Positions 1-7,041 of a stretch of DNA of 49,623 bases are shown one piece after another (the stretch's first letter is position 1; each line of letters begins with the position of its first letter). The notes under the pieces were generated by a model, which saw only the letters and a list, made by a program, of their open reading frames with translations, made no database searches and had not been told where the DNA came from. The position numbers and the translations under genes are program-made. Source of the stretch: Bacillota bacterium. GTDB lineage: Bacteria; Bacillota; Ch66. The stretch covers positions 1 to 49,623 of the forward strand of contig JABLXP010000012.1 of the NCBI GenBank assembly GCA_013178045.1. The letters are read 5' to 3'.

Positions 1-202
1 CGTCATCCCCCGGAGTGTCCTGGGGTATGTCCACCTGCGCCACCCTGTTTTTGTACGCGCACAGCCCGACCTGGATTTCCCGTTCCGGGTCAGAGTTTGA
101 TTCCCACACGACCAGAAACAGTTCCGGATCATGCTTGAGGCTGAAGTACCGCCGAAGGGTTATTGCTCCGTCAGACAGCAGGTACTGCTTCTTCTCCGAC
201 AC
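1..202 (-). CDS. Hypothetical protein, partial (runs off left edge)
   Basis: An open frame begins at a GTG (200-202, minus strand), preceded on that strand by AAAGGAG with normal spacing, and stays open to the window edge, about 67 codons. It begins MSEKKQYLLSDGAITLRRYF and includes an LVVWESNSD segment. The start lies inside the 3' end of the upstream gene (overlap of 32 bases), so the two are probably translationally coupled. I do not recognise a family. The real gene continues beyond the window, so neither length nor function can be judged. Confidence 0.55.
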   Translation of the reverse strand, partial: MSEKKQYLLSDGAITLRRYFSLKHDPELFLVVWESNSDPEREIQVGLCAYKNRVAQVDIPQDTPGDD

Positions 203-533
203 GGTTGGTTCTCCTTTCTTTCCTGTTTCTCATGCGGCACCTGTCCAAACAATCCGGACAGATTTTACGGGCATAATCGACCCCCAGCGCCCTGCCGCAT
301 TTGACGCATTTCTTCGCTGCGACCAGTTTTTCCTTCCGCTTGATGTACTGAAAGCGGCTGTCCAGATCGGGTATCCAGTATTCACCTGTTTTCTGGCTTA
401 TATTGGCCCAGAGCAGCGCCCTGCTCAGCGCTTCGTTCAGGCTGATACCGTAAATTCTGTTCGCGCTTACCGCGGCGTTCAGCACGAACACCAGGGCTTC
501 CTGCGGGCGGTTAAATGGTTTTTCTGCATTCAT
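171..533 (-). CDS. Hypothetical protein with C-terminal four-cysteine zinc-ribbon-like motif
   Basis: A 120-residue protein whose ATG follows GGAGGTGG at six bases, a strong ribosome binding site. The second half has KCVKCGRALG and, about a dozen residues on, KICPDCLDRC, two CxxC knuckles that would bind one zinc. The N-terminal half (AVSANRIYGISLNEALSRALLWANIS) looks helical. The tail is basic. Function is unknown; such small zinc-ribbon proteins are common on plasmids and integrated elements, and this one sits in the accessory strip. A decayed copy of part of this gene is visible near 1338-1372. It overlaps the next gene by 32 bases. Confidence 0.6.
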   Translation of the reverse strand: MNAEKPFNRPQEALVFVLNAAVSANRIYGISLNEALSRALLWANISQKTGEYWIPDLDSRFQYIKRKEKLVAAKKCVKCGRALGVDYARKICPDCLDRCRMRNRKERRTNRVGEEAVPAV

Positions 534-556
534 TCGCCACCACCTCCATTATACCG

Positions 557-576
557 CCGCCAGGAATTTCTGGCGG
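557..576. repeat. Perfect 7-bp hairpin upstream of the left gene pair
   Basis: CCGCCAG and CTGGCGG face each other across a six-base loop. The hairpin lies between the divergent left gene pair (minus) and hicAB (plus). No T-run follows on either strand, so it is not an obvious terminator. Confidence 0.4.
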
Positions 577-628
577 CTGAATTAACCAACAGACAACCGA
601 ATAGGCACAGCAGAATTATCTGTTGTTC

Positions 629-658
629 TTGACCTATGGTTCCATATTTGATACCATA
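629..658 (+). promoter_or_regulatory. hicAB promoter with overlapping palindromic operator
   Basis: TTGACC (629-634) and TACCAT (652-657) are separated by 17 bases, a good sigma-A promoter. The inverted repeat TATGGT (635-640) / ACCATA (653-658) covers the spacer and the -10 box. This is where an autorepressing HicB ribbon-helix-helix dimer would be expected to bind. The promoter also rules out the upstream ATG at 636 as the hicA start, since it lies inside the promoter. Confidence 0.6.
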
Positions 659-680
659 TAACCAGGACGGTGGTCAACCC

Positions 681-938
681 ATGACAAAGTTTGATAAACT
701 ATACGCCAAAATTGTCCGCAACCCCAAAAAAGTTAACTTTGACGAACTGGACAAACTTCTCAGACGCTACGGCTTTGAATGCAGGCAACCCAGCAAAGGC
801 TCCAGCCATTACAACTACTACCATCCAGATCTGCCTGAACTTATTACCATTCCTTACGACCGGCCAATTAAAGCCGTATATGTCAAAGAAGCGATAAAAG
901 CCTTGAAGAAACTCCAGGAAGGAAGTGAATCAGAATGA
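681..938 (+). CDS. hicA: HicA-type mRNA interferase toxin
   Basis: An 85-residue protein of the HicA (YcfA-like) family, a small dsRBD-fold toxin that cleaves mRNA when freed from HicB. The central GSSHYNYYHP segment carries the family's conserved glycine-serine-histidine motif, whose histidine is the expected catalytic residue. It is followed by the usual ITIPYDRPIKAVYVKEAIKAL end. I chose the ATG at 681, preceded by GGACGGTGG, because the upstream in-frame ATG at 636 lies within the promoter. The stop overlaps the hicB start (ATGA), so toxin and antitoxin are translationally coupled. Toxin first, antitoxin second is the usual hicAB order. All expected residues are present, so it is probably active. 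Confidence 0.88.
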   Translation: MTKFDKLYAKIVRNPKKVNFDELDKLLRRYGFECRQPSKGSSHYNYYHPDLPELITIPYDRPIKAVYVKEAIKALKKLQEGSESE

Positions 939-1306
939 AAGATTTGAATTACTACTTAAACCTGAACTATGAAATAAAACTCAGACAGCTTACCGAAGAA
1001 GAAGGCGGCGGTTGGTTTGCTGAAATTCCGCTTCTCCCCGGATGTATGTCCGATGGTGAAACAGCCGAGGAAGCAATTAAGAACCTAATCGACGCGAAAA
1101 ATTGTTGGATCGAGACCGCCCTTGAACTGGGACGGCCTATACCAGAACCGTTTGCAGACGATGATTATTCCGGTCAATTGCGAGTCAGAATGCCCAAATC
1201 CCTCCACCGCGTTCTGGCCGAAAAAGCTCGAGAAGAAAAGGTAAGTTTGAATCAGTTTATTGTCTATCAGTTAGCCAAGGGAGTGGGACACTCTACAAAA
1301 CCATAG
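935..1306 (+). CDS. hicB: HicB-type antitoxin with ribbon-helix-helix DNA-binding domain
   Basis: A 123-residue antitoxin. Residues 1-80 form the degenerate RNase H-like HicB fold (GGGWFAEIPLLPGCMSDGET and EEAIKNLIDAKNCWIETALELG), which blocks HicA. Residues about 82-118 (LRVRMPKSLHRVLAEKAR then VSLNQFIVYQLAKG) form a ribbon-helix-helix domain typical of the longer HicB subgroup, likely the part that binds the palindrome at the promoter. The start overlaps the hicA stop by four bases. The pair is complete, so it may help maintain the accessory strip, but a purely selfish role is equally possible. Confidence 0.87.
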   Translation: MKDLNYYLNLNYEIKLRQLTEEEGGGWFAEIPLLPGCMSDGETAEEAIKNLIDAKNCWIETALELGRPIPEPFADDDYSGQLRVRMPKSLHRVLAEKAREEKVSLNQFIVYQLAKGVGHSTKP

Positions 1307-1337
1307 TTTTAGGTATTGGGAGCGGTCAATCTGGTCG

Positions 1338-1372
1338 GTCAGGTATCCAGTACGTACCTGTTTTCTGACCAC
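1338..1372 (-). pseudogene. Decayed fragment resembling part of the 120-aa zinc-ribbon gene
   Basis: On the minus strand this reads GQKTGTYWIPDRPD followed by a stop. It matches SQKTGEYWIPDLDS in the gene at 171-533 (region 364-398), and the DNA agrees at most positions over about 33 bases, including the shared block GGTATCCAGTA. No start or remaining domain is present. It is best seen as a leftover of a duplication or of a lost paralogue. Confidence 0.5.
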
Positions 1373-1449
1373 CTGTACTTCATATGTTTACCGTAAAGTG
1401 GCCCTGGCGCAGCCGTGGATAATCCCTGCTGGATATGCCGCAGGTTCTC

Positions 1450-1800
1450 CTACACTGGTGAGAAAAAAGGTCTGGTTGGGAGGCACATATCCCTATCTTC
1501 CTGCAAAAGAAACAGGATTTGCGTCCGACAATGGAGTTGATGCAAGACCCGTACACCCATATCTGTGCTGTTGACCTCGGGCTTAAGCACCATGCTGTGA
1601 TGACCGTCCAGGATGCCGAAGGCAGGGTCCAGGCCACAGAGTTTATCTCGGGGGCCAAGGACAACCACTTTAGGAAGCGGTACCTGGAGAAGATTGTCCG
1701 GCTGCAAAAGAAAACCCGGATCATCCCTGAAGGGGAACGGTTTGCTGTGAACATTTGGGACAAGACTAAAAACCTGGATAAGAAAAACAGAGAAAATTAA
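1450..1800 (+). pseudogene. TnpB (IS200/IS605 OrfB) remnant, RuvC-I region only
   Basis: The open part (from about 1519) contains ICAVDLGLKHHAVMTV, the RuvC-I motif of TnpB nucleases with its catalytic aspartate. It is followed by the RYLEKIVRLQKKTRI helix and IPEGERFAVNIWDK, typical of the linker after RuvC-I. The same frame extends upstream to about 1450 (EAHIPIFLQKKQDL) but is interrupted by stops at about 1420 and 1459. The protein ends after about 93 residues where an intact TnpB has roughly 370-430. The RuvC-II, zinc and RuvC-III parts are absent, so it cannot be an active nuclease. No tnpA or hairpin end can be recognised with certainty. Confidence 0.7.
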
Positions 1801-1850
1801 CCCACCTTAAACTGTTAGGTTTCCAGCCAAACAGTTTAAGGTGGGTTTTT
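1801..1850 (+). terminator. Strong hairpin with T-run after the TnpB remnant
   Basis: A perfect 16-bp stem (1801-1816 with 1830-1845) around a 13-base loop is followed by five T on the plus strand. It starts directly after the remnant's stop codon. It fits a rho-independent terminator for plus-strand transcription and could also stop readthrough from the minus side. A relic of an IS605 end hairpin is possible but perfect pairing of this length favours a terminator. Confidence 0.65.
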
Positions 1851-1868
1851 ATGCCGACTCCATACGAA

Positions 1869-3254
1869 CTACTTTGAGCTTCTGGATTCTGAAAAATACT
1901 CGATCAACCCCGTCATGATCCCTTCCGCGACTTTTTCCCGAAAATCATCTTTTTTCAACAAGGCTTCATCAGACTTATTGGACAAAAATGCTGCTTCAAT
2001 TAAGATTGCCGGCACCTGGCTTTCCCTGAGGACTACAAATCCTTTCCCCGGGTCAGTTTTGCTTCCTTGATCATTTAATTGAAGTGTCTGCACCAGGGCC
2101 TGTTGAACGCATTCAGCCAGTTGAGCACTTGCTTTGCTTAGTGATGCCGGTAATGAATCGGTGGTATTGACATGGTAGTAAGTAGTTGTGCCGTTAGCTT
2201 GCGGGTTGGTGCTGGCATTCGCGTGAATACTCACGAAAACGTCAGCTCCCAGCTTATTAGCCACAGCCGGCCGTTCTTCTAACGGGATATAGACATCCTC
2301 GGTTCTGGTCATAACCACTTTTGCTCCCAATCTGTTCAATAGCTGGGAAAGCCGTAAGGCGACATCAAGATTAAAATCTTTTTCTTTCAGCCCAGTAACA
2401 CCAATTGCGCCGGGGTCAGTGCCTCCGTGGCCGGGGTCAATGACAATTAATTTCCCTTTAATGGCAGATGTTGAGGTTCCATTATCACTGCCCGAACTGC
2501 CCCGCGACGGTTGAACTGGTTTTTGGATAGAAACCAGGGAGGCGGCGATATAGCCTTTTTTCCCTGAATAAATTATCTGGTACCAGTCGCCTTCCTGACC
2601 ACAAATGGTTAAGGTGGTACCCTGTTTCACGGTGGTTATGATGTCAGCTGTGAGATCTGGCCCGCTACGGATGTTCACCACTGAGCCTGTAACCACGGCC
2701 AGGAGTTGTGGATTGGAAACATCGGATGACTCGTCCGGCAAAGTAGAAAGATAAACGGTACTGGTGCTGGCTTCCCAGTCGACTTGAACACCAAACACCT
2801 CAGCAATCCAGCGTAATGGCAGCATTGTTCGATCATTGGTAATCTCAGGCGATACATCCATGGTAACAACAGAAAAACTCCCTGACTGGGTGGCTTGACT
2901 TTTCTTCAGGAGCATCTCTTTTTTCCCTATGAAGAGAGTTGCTTCTAACTCAGACGTAACCAGTTTAACAGCCCGCTCCTTATTGTCCCAGATAATCCCA
3001 GATTCAGGGATGCCCAGGGCTGTGGCCACATACCTGACTGGTAGGAAAGTGCGTCCATTTTTAATATAGGGAGCCACATCCATGTTGAAACGCTGCCCAT
3101 TTACTGTATACTGCCGGGAACCGATAGTGAAGTTCACTTGATTGGCGGCTAATGCTGTGATCGGCTTCGTTACGATCAGAAAACAGGTCAAAAGGATGAA
3201 TAACATTAATTGAACAGTTAGTTTTGGCATATAACGGCTTCGTGTCTTGGCCAT
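1869..3254 (-). CDS. Secreted N-acetylmuramoyl-L-alanine amidase (Amidase_3) with copper-amine-oxidase-like and SH3b domains
   Basis: A 461-residue exported wall hydrolase that would cut the bond between N-acetylmuramic acid and L-alanine. Residues 1-37 are a signal peptide (basic start, hydrophobic run, ALAA). Residues about 40-170 hold two copper-amine-oxidase-N-like modules (NGRTFLPVRYVATALG; DRTMLPLRWIAEVFG), common on clostridial surface proteins. Residues about 186-245 are a bacterial SH3 domain (VVNIRSGPD...WYQIIYSGKKGYI). Residues about 268-455 are the catalytic Amidase_3 domain with zinc ligands in DPGHGG (H276), E291 and SIHAN (H344) and the catalytic glutamate in LIEAAF (E420). The start has AAGGAG upstream. 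All catalytic residues are present. It may act in division, germination or spore release. Confidence 0.92.
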   Translation of the reverse strand: MAKTRSRYMPKLTVQLMLFILLTCFLIVTKPITALAANQVNFTIGSRQYTVNGQRFNMDVAPYIKNGRTFLPVRYVATALGIPESGIIWDNKERAVKLVTSELEATLFIGKKEMLLKKSQATQSGSFSVVTMDVSPEITNDRTMLPLRWIAEVFGVQVDWEASTSTVYLSTLPDESSDVSNPQLLAVVTGSVVNIRSGPDLTADIITTVKQGTTLTICGQEGDWYQIIYSGKKGYIAASLVSIQKPVQPSRGSSGSDNGTSTSAIKGKLIVIDPGHGGTDPGAIGVTGLKEKDFNLDVALRLSQLLNRLGAKVVMTRTEDVYIPLEERPAVANKLGADVFVSIHANASTNPQANGTTTYYHVNTTDSLPASLSKASAQLAECVQQALVQTLQLNDQGSKTDPGKGFVVLRESQVPAILIEAAFLSNKSDEALLKKDDFREKVAEGIMTGLIEYFSESRSSK

Positions 3255-3342
3255 AATATTCTCCTTCGGCTAAATGTAATGTTTTGACATTCTGATCATA
3301 ACAAAAATGTTTGGCAAAAATTTGGTAAAGTAAACTTGAGAA

Positions 3343-4602
3343 TCATACTTTTCCTTCCTCTCCGCGCAGCACTTCTTCCACATGCCGTCGTGTCACCGGC
3401 TGATTTTCCCTGTACGCAAGCCTGGCGGCTTCGGTAACGGCAGCGGCAATTTCAGCCGGCGACCTGCCTTCGGTTATCTTTGCAAGGCAGTCAACATCTT
3501 CCTGGGCCATTTGGACCGGGCGTCGGGATAAATACATCCTGAACAGTTTCTGTCTGGCCGGATAATCAGGCAGGTCGACGTAGATGTGCCGGTCAAACCT
3601 TCCCGGGCGCAGCAGGGCCTGGTCCAGAATATCCCGGCGGTTGGTCGCGGCGATGAAGACGACTCTGTTCAACGGTTGGAAGCCGTCCAGTTCAGTCAGC
3701 AGAACGTTTAGCGCCAGCTGGGAAGGTGTGTTGCTGTCTCCCCCGGTCCTCATCTTACCCACCGCGTCGATCTCGTCCCAGAAGACTATGCAGGGAGCGA
3801 TTTGTTTCGCCAGGTTGAATACCGTCCGGACGTTATGCTCTGTCTGCCCGACCAAACTGCCGCAGACCGCTGAAGCGTTGACCACGATGAACGGCAAACC
3901 GAAGTACGCGGCGGTCGCCCTGGCAAACGACGTCTTCCCGGTCCCCGGCGGGCCGTAGAGAAGAATCCCTTTCGGCGGGGTCAGTCCGTAGGCTTTCATC
4001 TTCTGGCCTTCTTCGGTGTTTAAAATCAAATGCACCGCTTCCACCATCAGCGTTTTGGCTTCGTCTAAACCAACCACCTGGTTTAAAGCGTTCGGATCGC
4101 GGGGCGGGCGGTACACTTCGCAAAAAGTCGGTTTCTGCAAAGCCGGTTTTTGCTGGTTTTGGTTCTGATGGGCCATTAATATGCGCTGCCCGATCTCCTG
4201 GCGCTTCTTCTGCCACCAGAAGATGTCGGCGCAGATACCGGCCCCTGTTAAAAAGCCGATCAGCATCATGCCCGTGTCCGGGTCGCGCACGATATGCAAA
4301 CCATCAGTAAAGAGATAGGCGATGGTGATGGACAACGGTATCAGCCAGTGGCGGCAAATGGACGCGATGATATAATCAACCGCAAATGCCTGCGGGCCGA
4401 GTTCCGCGCGGCCGGTGATGTAACCCCAGTATTTAAATGTGTACCCGCCGATTATGCTTATCCACAGCAGCGTCCAGCCCAGAGTGCTTGCTTTAGTTAT
4501 ACCGAGCAAAAACACGCCCAACCCGACCGGCCAGCCAGTGGTGAACATCCATATCAGCATACTCATGACAGGGTTGCCGGTTTTTTGCTGCTCATACATC
4601 AT
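3343..4602 (-). CDS. Membrane-anchored AAA+ ATPase, FtsH-like ATPase domain without protease
   Basis: A 419-residue protein. Residues 1-130 contain about four hydrophobic segments (for example MSMLIWMFTTGWPVGLGVFL and LIPLSITIAYLFTDG). Residues about 170-415 are a single AAA+ module: Walker A GPPGTGKT (217-224), Walker B CIVFWDEID (271-279), the second region of homology ending in ALLRPGRFD with arginine-finger candidates R332 and R335, and a C-terminal helical lid. The ATPase resembles FtsH, but the HExxH zinc protease is absent, so it is not an FtsH protease. The start has AAGGAG at seven bases. It overlaps the upstream nuclease-like gene by 11 bases and lies in a transcript with a GGDEF gene. 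Role unknown: substrate remodelling, conjugation and phage defence are all possible. Confidence 0.8.
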   Translation of the reverse strand: MMYEQQKTGNPVMSMLIWMFTTGWPVGLGVFLLGITKASTLGWTLLWISIIGGYTFKYWGYITGRAELGPQAFAVDYIIASICRHWLIPLSITIAYLFTDGLHIVRDPDTGMMLIGFLTGAGICADIFWWQKKRQEIGQRILMAHQNQNQQKPALQKPTFCEVYRPPRDPNALNQVVGLDEAKTLMVEAVHLILNTEEGQKMKAYGLTPPKGILLYGPPGTGKTSFARATAAYFGLPFIVVNASAVCGSLVGQTEHNVRTVFNLAKQIAPCIVFWDEIDAVGKMRTGGDSNTPSQLALNVLLTELDGFQPLNRVVFIAATNRRDILDQALLRPGRFDRHIYVDLPDYPARQKLFRMYLSRRPVQMAQEDVDCLAKITEGRSPAEIAAAVTEAARLAYRENQPVTRRHVEEVLRGEEGKV

Positions 4603-4885
4603 GAATCAACTCCTTCAGTTTTTCTGCAGGCAGGACAATCAGCCAGGGTTTGCGGTCTGCCCTTAATGCCAGAAAGTCCCGGCCTTCCAGCCACTTGTAT
4701 AACTCTTTGAAACTATCTTTGCGTCGTTTCACTTCCCTCAGCCCCAGGCCGGGCACGGTTAAGTCGCCTTTTAGTTCGCCAGCGGAACCGCTTAACGGTA
4801 TTCGCTGACCGCCGAGTATTTTCGCGATTTCCCGCTCGGCGCAGGTGCCTTTTGTTTTTGGGCTTCTGCCGTCTTTTTTCTGCAC
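4592..4885 (-). CDS. Small PD-(D/E)XK-like nuclease (Holliday-junction resolvase-like)
   Basis: About 97 residues from a GTG at 4885 preceded by GAGGAAGG; an upstream GTG at 4894 would be too close to that site. The pattern CAEREIAKILGG, then KGDLTVPGLGLREVKRR, then ELYKWLEGRDFLALRADRKPWLIVLP fits the minimal PD-(D/E)XK core: an N-terminal helix glutamate, an aspartate in KGD, ExK in REVK, then a strand ending in IVLP. Proteins like this are frequent on phages and integrative elements and are often annotated as resolvase-like. The assignment rests on the motif pattern only; activity is unproven. It overlaps the AAA+ gene, implying linked expression and perhaps a joint function. Confidence 0.6.
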   Translation of the reverse strand: MQKKDGRSPKTKGTCAEREIAKILGGQRIPLSGSAGELKGDLTVPGLGLREVKRRKDSFKELYKWLEGRDFLALRADRKPWLIVLPAEKLKELIHDV

Positions 4886-4903
4886 CGCAAACACCTTCCT
4901 CTC

Positions 4904-5932
4904 TCAACAATCGTTACAGATCAGCGCATCCTGGCTGACCACCGCGACCCGGGCCTCCGCCGCCGGCTGCCCGCCGTGCTTTACGCGGTACATCTCCCGG
5001 TCGGCTGCCGCTGCCGCTTCCAGCGGGCCCGGCCCTTCTCCCAAACCAATGCTCACCGAAACATTGTACTGCCTGGCGACCATATTGTTTTCCCAGGTGC
5101 TTTTGACCCTCCCGGCCGTGCGCTCGGCTTCTTCCAATGTCGAAAACAGCACGACAAACTCGTCCCCGCCCCAGCGGACCACCGGGTCGTCTGCCCTGAC
5201 GCACTTTTTCAACGTACGGGCAAATTCAGCCAGCACCCGGTCGCCGACGGCGTGGCCGTAGGTGTCGTTCACTTTTTTGAAGCCGTCCAGGTCGCAGAAC
5301 ATGGCCGCCTGGCAGTCCGGGTACTGCGCGGCCGCTTCGCGTTTGAGCAAACCAGTCAGCGCGTCCTGTTCTCCTAACAGCATCCATTTAACTTCTACGG
5401 GATCTTCCCTGCTTCTGCGGAACAGGTTTTTCAGATGAAAGGTTGATTTCTTTGTTTTTGCCCGGTTTTTCTTTTCGGGTTTTGCCGGCCTGTTGAAAAT
5501 TTTGCCTTTCAGCCTGCCCAGCATGCTCTGCCTTTCATCCTGCGGACGCGCGTCCGCTTTCTGAAATGTGACCTGCGGCTCAACGTCCAGGTCGCCGAAC
5601 CGCCTCGGGTTGTCGATGACTTCTTTCAGTTCATACAGGTCAACGCTGCTGCCGCCTAGGATGTCGTACACACCGAACGCCACGCACTTCGCGGCCAACT
5701 CTTCGTCGCCGCCTGTCAGCAGGATGACCCGGACGTTTTTCTTCCGCACCGTATATATCACCTGTACTAAGTCCCGGTCTTCTCCCTGGAGCCGTGGGGA
5801 AATTATCGCGATGTCGCCGTCTTTGCCGATTTCGGGTTCCATAAATGCCTGGCGGTAGTAGATTATTTTTGCCCCGTACATGCGTTCCAATTCTTCGTCC
5901 AGTTCTTTGATGCCTGTCGCTGCGTAGATCAA
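4904..5932 (-). CDS. Diguanylate cyclase (GGDEF) with N-terminal receiver-like domain
   Basis: I start it at TTG 5932, because AGGGGTG lies five bases before it; the longer ATG frame (5992) adds an implausible 20-residue leader and lacks a site. This gives 342 residues. Residues about 1-115 look like a receiver-type fold (DIAIISPRLQ; VRVILLTGGDEELAAKCVAFG; YDILGG) similar to regions in CpaE/TadZ-like proteins, without a clear phosphorylation site. A basic linker follows (KPEKKNRAKTKKSTF). The cyclase domain starts at DALTGLLKRE and holds CDLDGFKKVNDTYGHAVGD and RWGGDEF. RADD, five residues before GGDEF, is the inhibitory I-site, so product feedback is expected. It would make cyclic di-GMP. 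No EAL domain is present. First gene of the unit with the nuclease and AAA+ genes. Confidence 0.85.
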   Translation of the reverse strand: MIYAATGIKELDEELERMYGAKIIYYRQAFMEPEIGKDGDIAIISPRLQGEDRDLVQVIYTVRKKNVRVILLTGGDEELAAKCVAFGVYDILGGSSVDLYELKEVIDNPRRFGDLDVEPQVTFQKADARPQDERQSMLGRLKGKIFNRPAKPEKKNRAKTKKSTFHLKNLFRRSREDPVEVKWMLLGEQDALTGLLKREAAAQYPDCQAAMFCDLDGFKKVNDTYGHAVGDRVLAEFARTLKKCVRADDPVVRWGGDEFVVLFSTLEEAERTAGRVKSTWENNMVARQYNVSVSIGLGEGPGPLEAAAAADREMYRVKHGGQPAAEARVAVVSQDALICNDC

Positions 5933-6030
5933 AAAATCACCCCTGAAAAAACAAAAGCGCCAGGTAAATCCCGGCGCCGGAGTTTTGAACATTTTTTTGC
6001 AGTTGGGAAGTTATTTCTTCTCCTGGTTGT

Positions 6031-6058
6031 ATTATATGCAAAACAGAAAATTTTGCAA
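6031..6058 (-). promoter_or_regulatory. Promoter for the GGDEF-nuclease-AAA+ unit
   Basis: On the minus strand TTGCAA (6058-6053) and a perfect TATAAT (6036-6031) are separated by 16 bases. They are about 100 bases upstream of the GGDEF start. No other minus-strand gene lies between. Confidence 0.6.
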
Positions 6059-6188
6059 GCAGTTTTTATGCGTGACCGTGTAAAATTTCAGTAGGTACTG
6101 GGAAGGAATCAGCCTCCTGAAAAAAGAAATGAGACCTCGCACACAAGAAAACACCCCCAACAAAATGTAAGGAGCGTGAGGTCTCATC

Positions 6189-6533
6189 ATGTTAAATATT
6201 CGCCACATAGTAGGGGCAGTCCTTCTTTTTGTTAGCGGTTTGGTTAAAATAATTAGTGAGTGCAAAAAATTTTATGAGCTTGAAAAAGGCACCCACGAAC
6301 TGTGCCAGCAAGTCTGCAAACAGATATTCACCTGGGCGCTGGAACAAATCGATAATCAGCTGAAAGATGAACGTGACCGGAACACCTGGGAGGTAGTTGG
6401 ATTTCGAACTAAAACAGCCATCAGCACCTTTGGTGAGTTTAATTTCAGAAGGCGCCTGTACAGGAAAAAAGCCAGGCAACTCTTATCCTGCCTGGCCGTG
6501 ATTTTCGCACTGAAAAATTCGCACCGGCACTGA
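6189..6533 (+). pseudogene. ISLre2-family (UPF0236) transposase, N-terminal remnant
   Basis: The 114-residue frame includes ELEKGTHELCQQVCKQIF, LKDERDRNTWEVVGFRTK and STFGEFNFRRRLYRKK, which match the N-terminal domain of ISLre2/UPF0236 transposases, where the protein describes its 'TFG.v.f.RR.Y' segment. The start has AAGGAG upstream. Full-length members have roughly 400-480 residues, so the catalytic core is missing. The frame then runs into the tandem repeat at the element's right end, which suggests an internal deletion rather than simple truncation by the window. Confidence 0.75.
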
Positions 6534-6546
6534 AAAATTCGCACCG
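6507..6546. repeat. Perfect tandem duplication of a 20-bp sequence
   Basis: GCACTGAAAAATTCGCACCG occurs at 6507-6526 and again, without gap or mismatch, at 6527-6546. A partial third copy (CGCACTG) follows at about 6552. The unit resembles the inverted version of the left end of the ISLre2-type remnant; repeated ends are also known from IS21-type elements. Confidence 0.75.
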
Positions 6547-6671
6547 ACTTCGCACTGGGCTTACAAGGAACTCCAGTTACTTCAAGGGATTTAGGGAGCC
6601 TGTTCTGCTTCTACCTGATTTTCTCAAAGTCTCCAAACCCCTTGATTCTCAAGGCTTCACGGTTATTTCAA

Positions 6672-7022
6672 TGGTGGAGGCGAGGGGAGTCGAACCCCTG
6701 TCCGAAAGAATGGCCACAAGAGCTTCTCCGAGTGCAGTCAGGTGTTTTGGCTTTCGCCCCAGACGGCGCCCACCGACAGGCTTCGCTGGCGCTATCTCGA
6801 TGCGTTTCCCGTCAGAACCTCCGAGAATTGGCCCTGCGGTATCCTGCTAGTCGACGCCCTATCCCAAGCCGCAGGAGGAACTCAGGTAGAACGTGGCTGC
6901 ATTAAGCAGCCAGAGCTAAATCTTGTTTGGCAGTTATAACTTTTTCCACCGTATTACGGGCAGATGGAACCCCGACTCGCTACTCTTGCCACCACTTCCC
7001 CCGTCGAAACCAGTACGCCCCC
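6672..7022 (-). ncRNA. ssrA: Transfer-messenger RNA (tmRNA)
   Basis: About 351 bases. The 5' GGGGGCG (7022-7016) pairs with the 3' CGCCTCC before ACCA (6672 is the encoded 3' A), giving a seven-pair acceptor stem with one G-U. The 3' part carries the T-arm GGGGTTCGACTCCCC, and the 5' part carries the tRNA-like GTTTCGACGGGG. The tag-coding segment ends AKQDLALAA and a TAA stop (6931-6902); the LALAA end is the usual degradation signal. The resume codon cannot be fixed by eye. It rescues stalled ribosomes together with SmpB, whose gene is directly upstream. The accessory strip starts at its 3' end, a known attachment site for islands. Confidence 0.95.
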
Positions 7023-7041
7023 ATGATTAAATTCATTTTAA

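Larger units (their letters stand above)
6068..6546 (+). mobile_element. Internally deleted ISLre2/UPF0236-type element (likely extent)
   Basis: The transposase remnant is flanked on the left by GTGTAAAATTTCAGT (6078-6092 region) and on the right by two tandem 20-bp copies whose reverse complement contains GTGCGAATTTTTCAGT. These ends are similar, as inverted ends would be, with one length difference. A second inverted repeat (ATGAGACCTC 6133 region / GAGGTCTCAT 6179 region) lies just before the transposase ATG and could be a regulatory stem. The element limits are inferred, and no target duplication was identified. Confidence 0.45.

Noticed and set aside
1801-1850. Hairpin as a TnpB omega-RNA or IS605 right end
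   Set aside because: The TnpB gene is too degraded, and perfect pairing followed by T is more like a simple terminator.
3313-3342. TTGCCA ... TATGAT as the amidase promoter
   Set aside because: The boxes are only 11 bases apart; no well-spaced pair was found.
5568-5858. Plus-strand open frames opposite the GGDEF gene and many similar ones elsewhere
   Set aside because: They mirror high-GC coding sequence on the other strand, have no ribosome sites and match no family.
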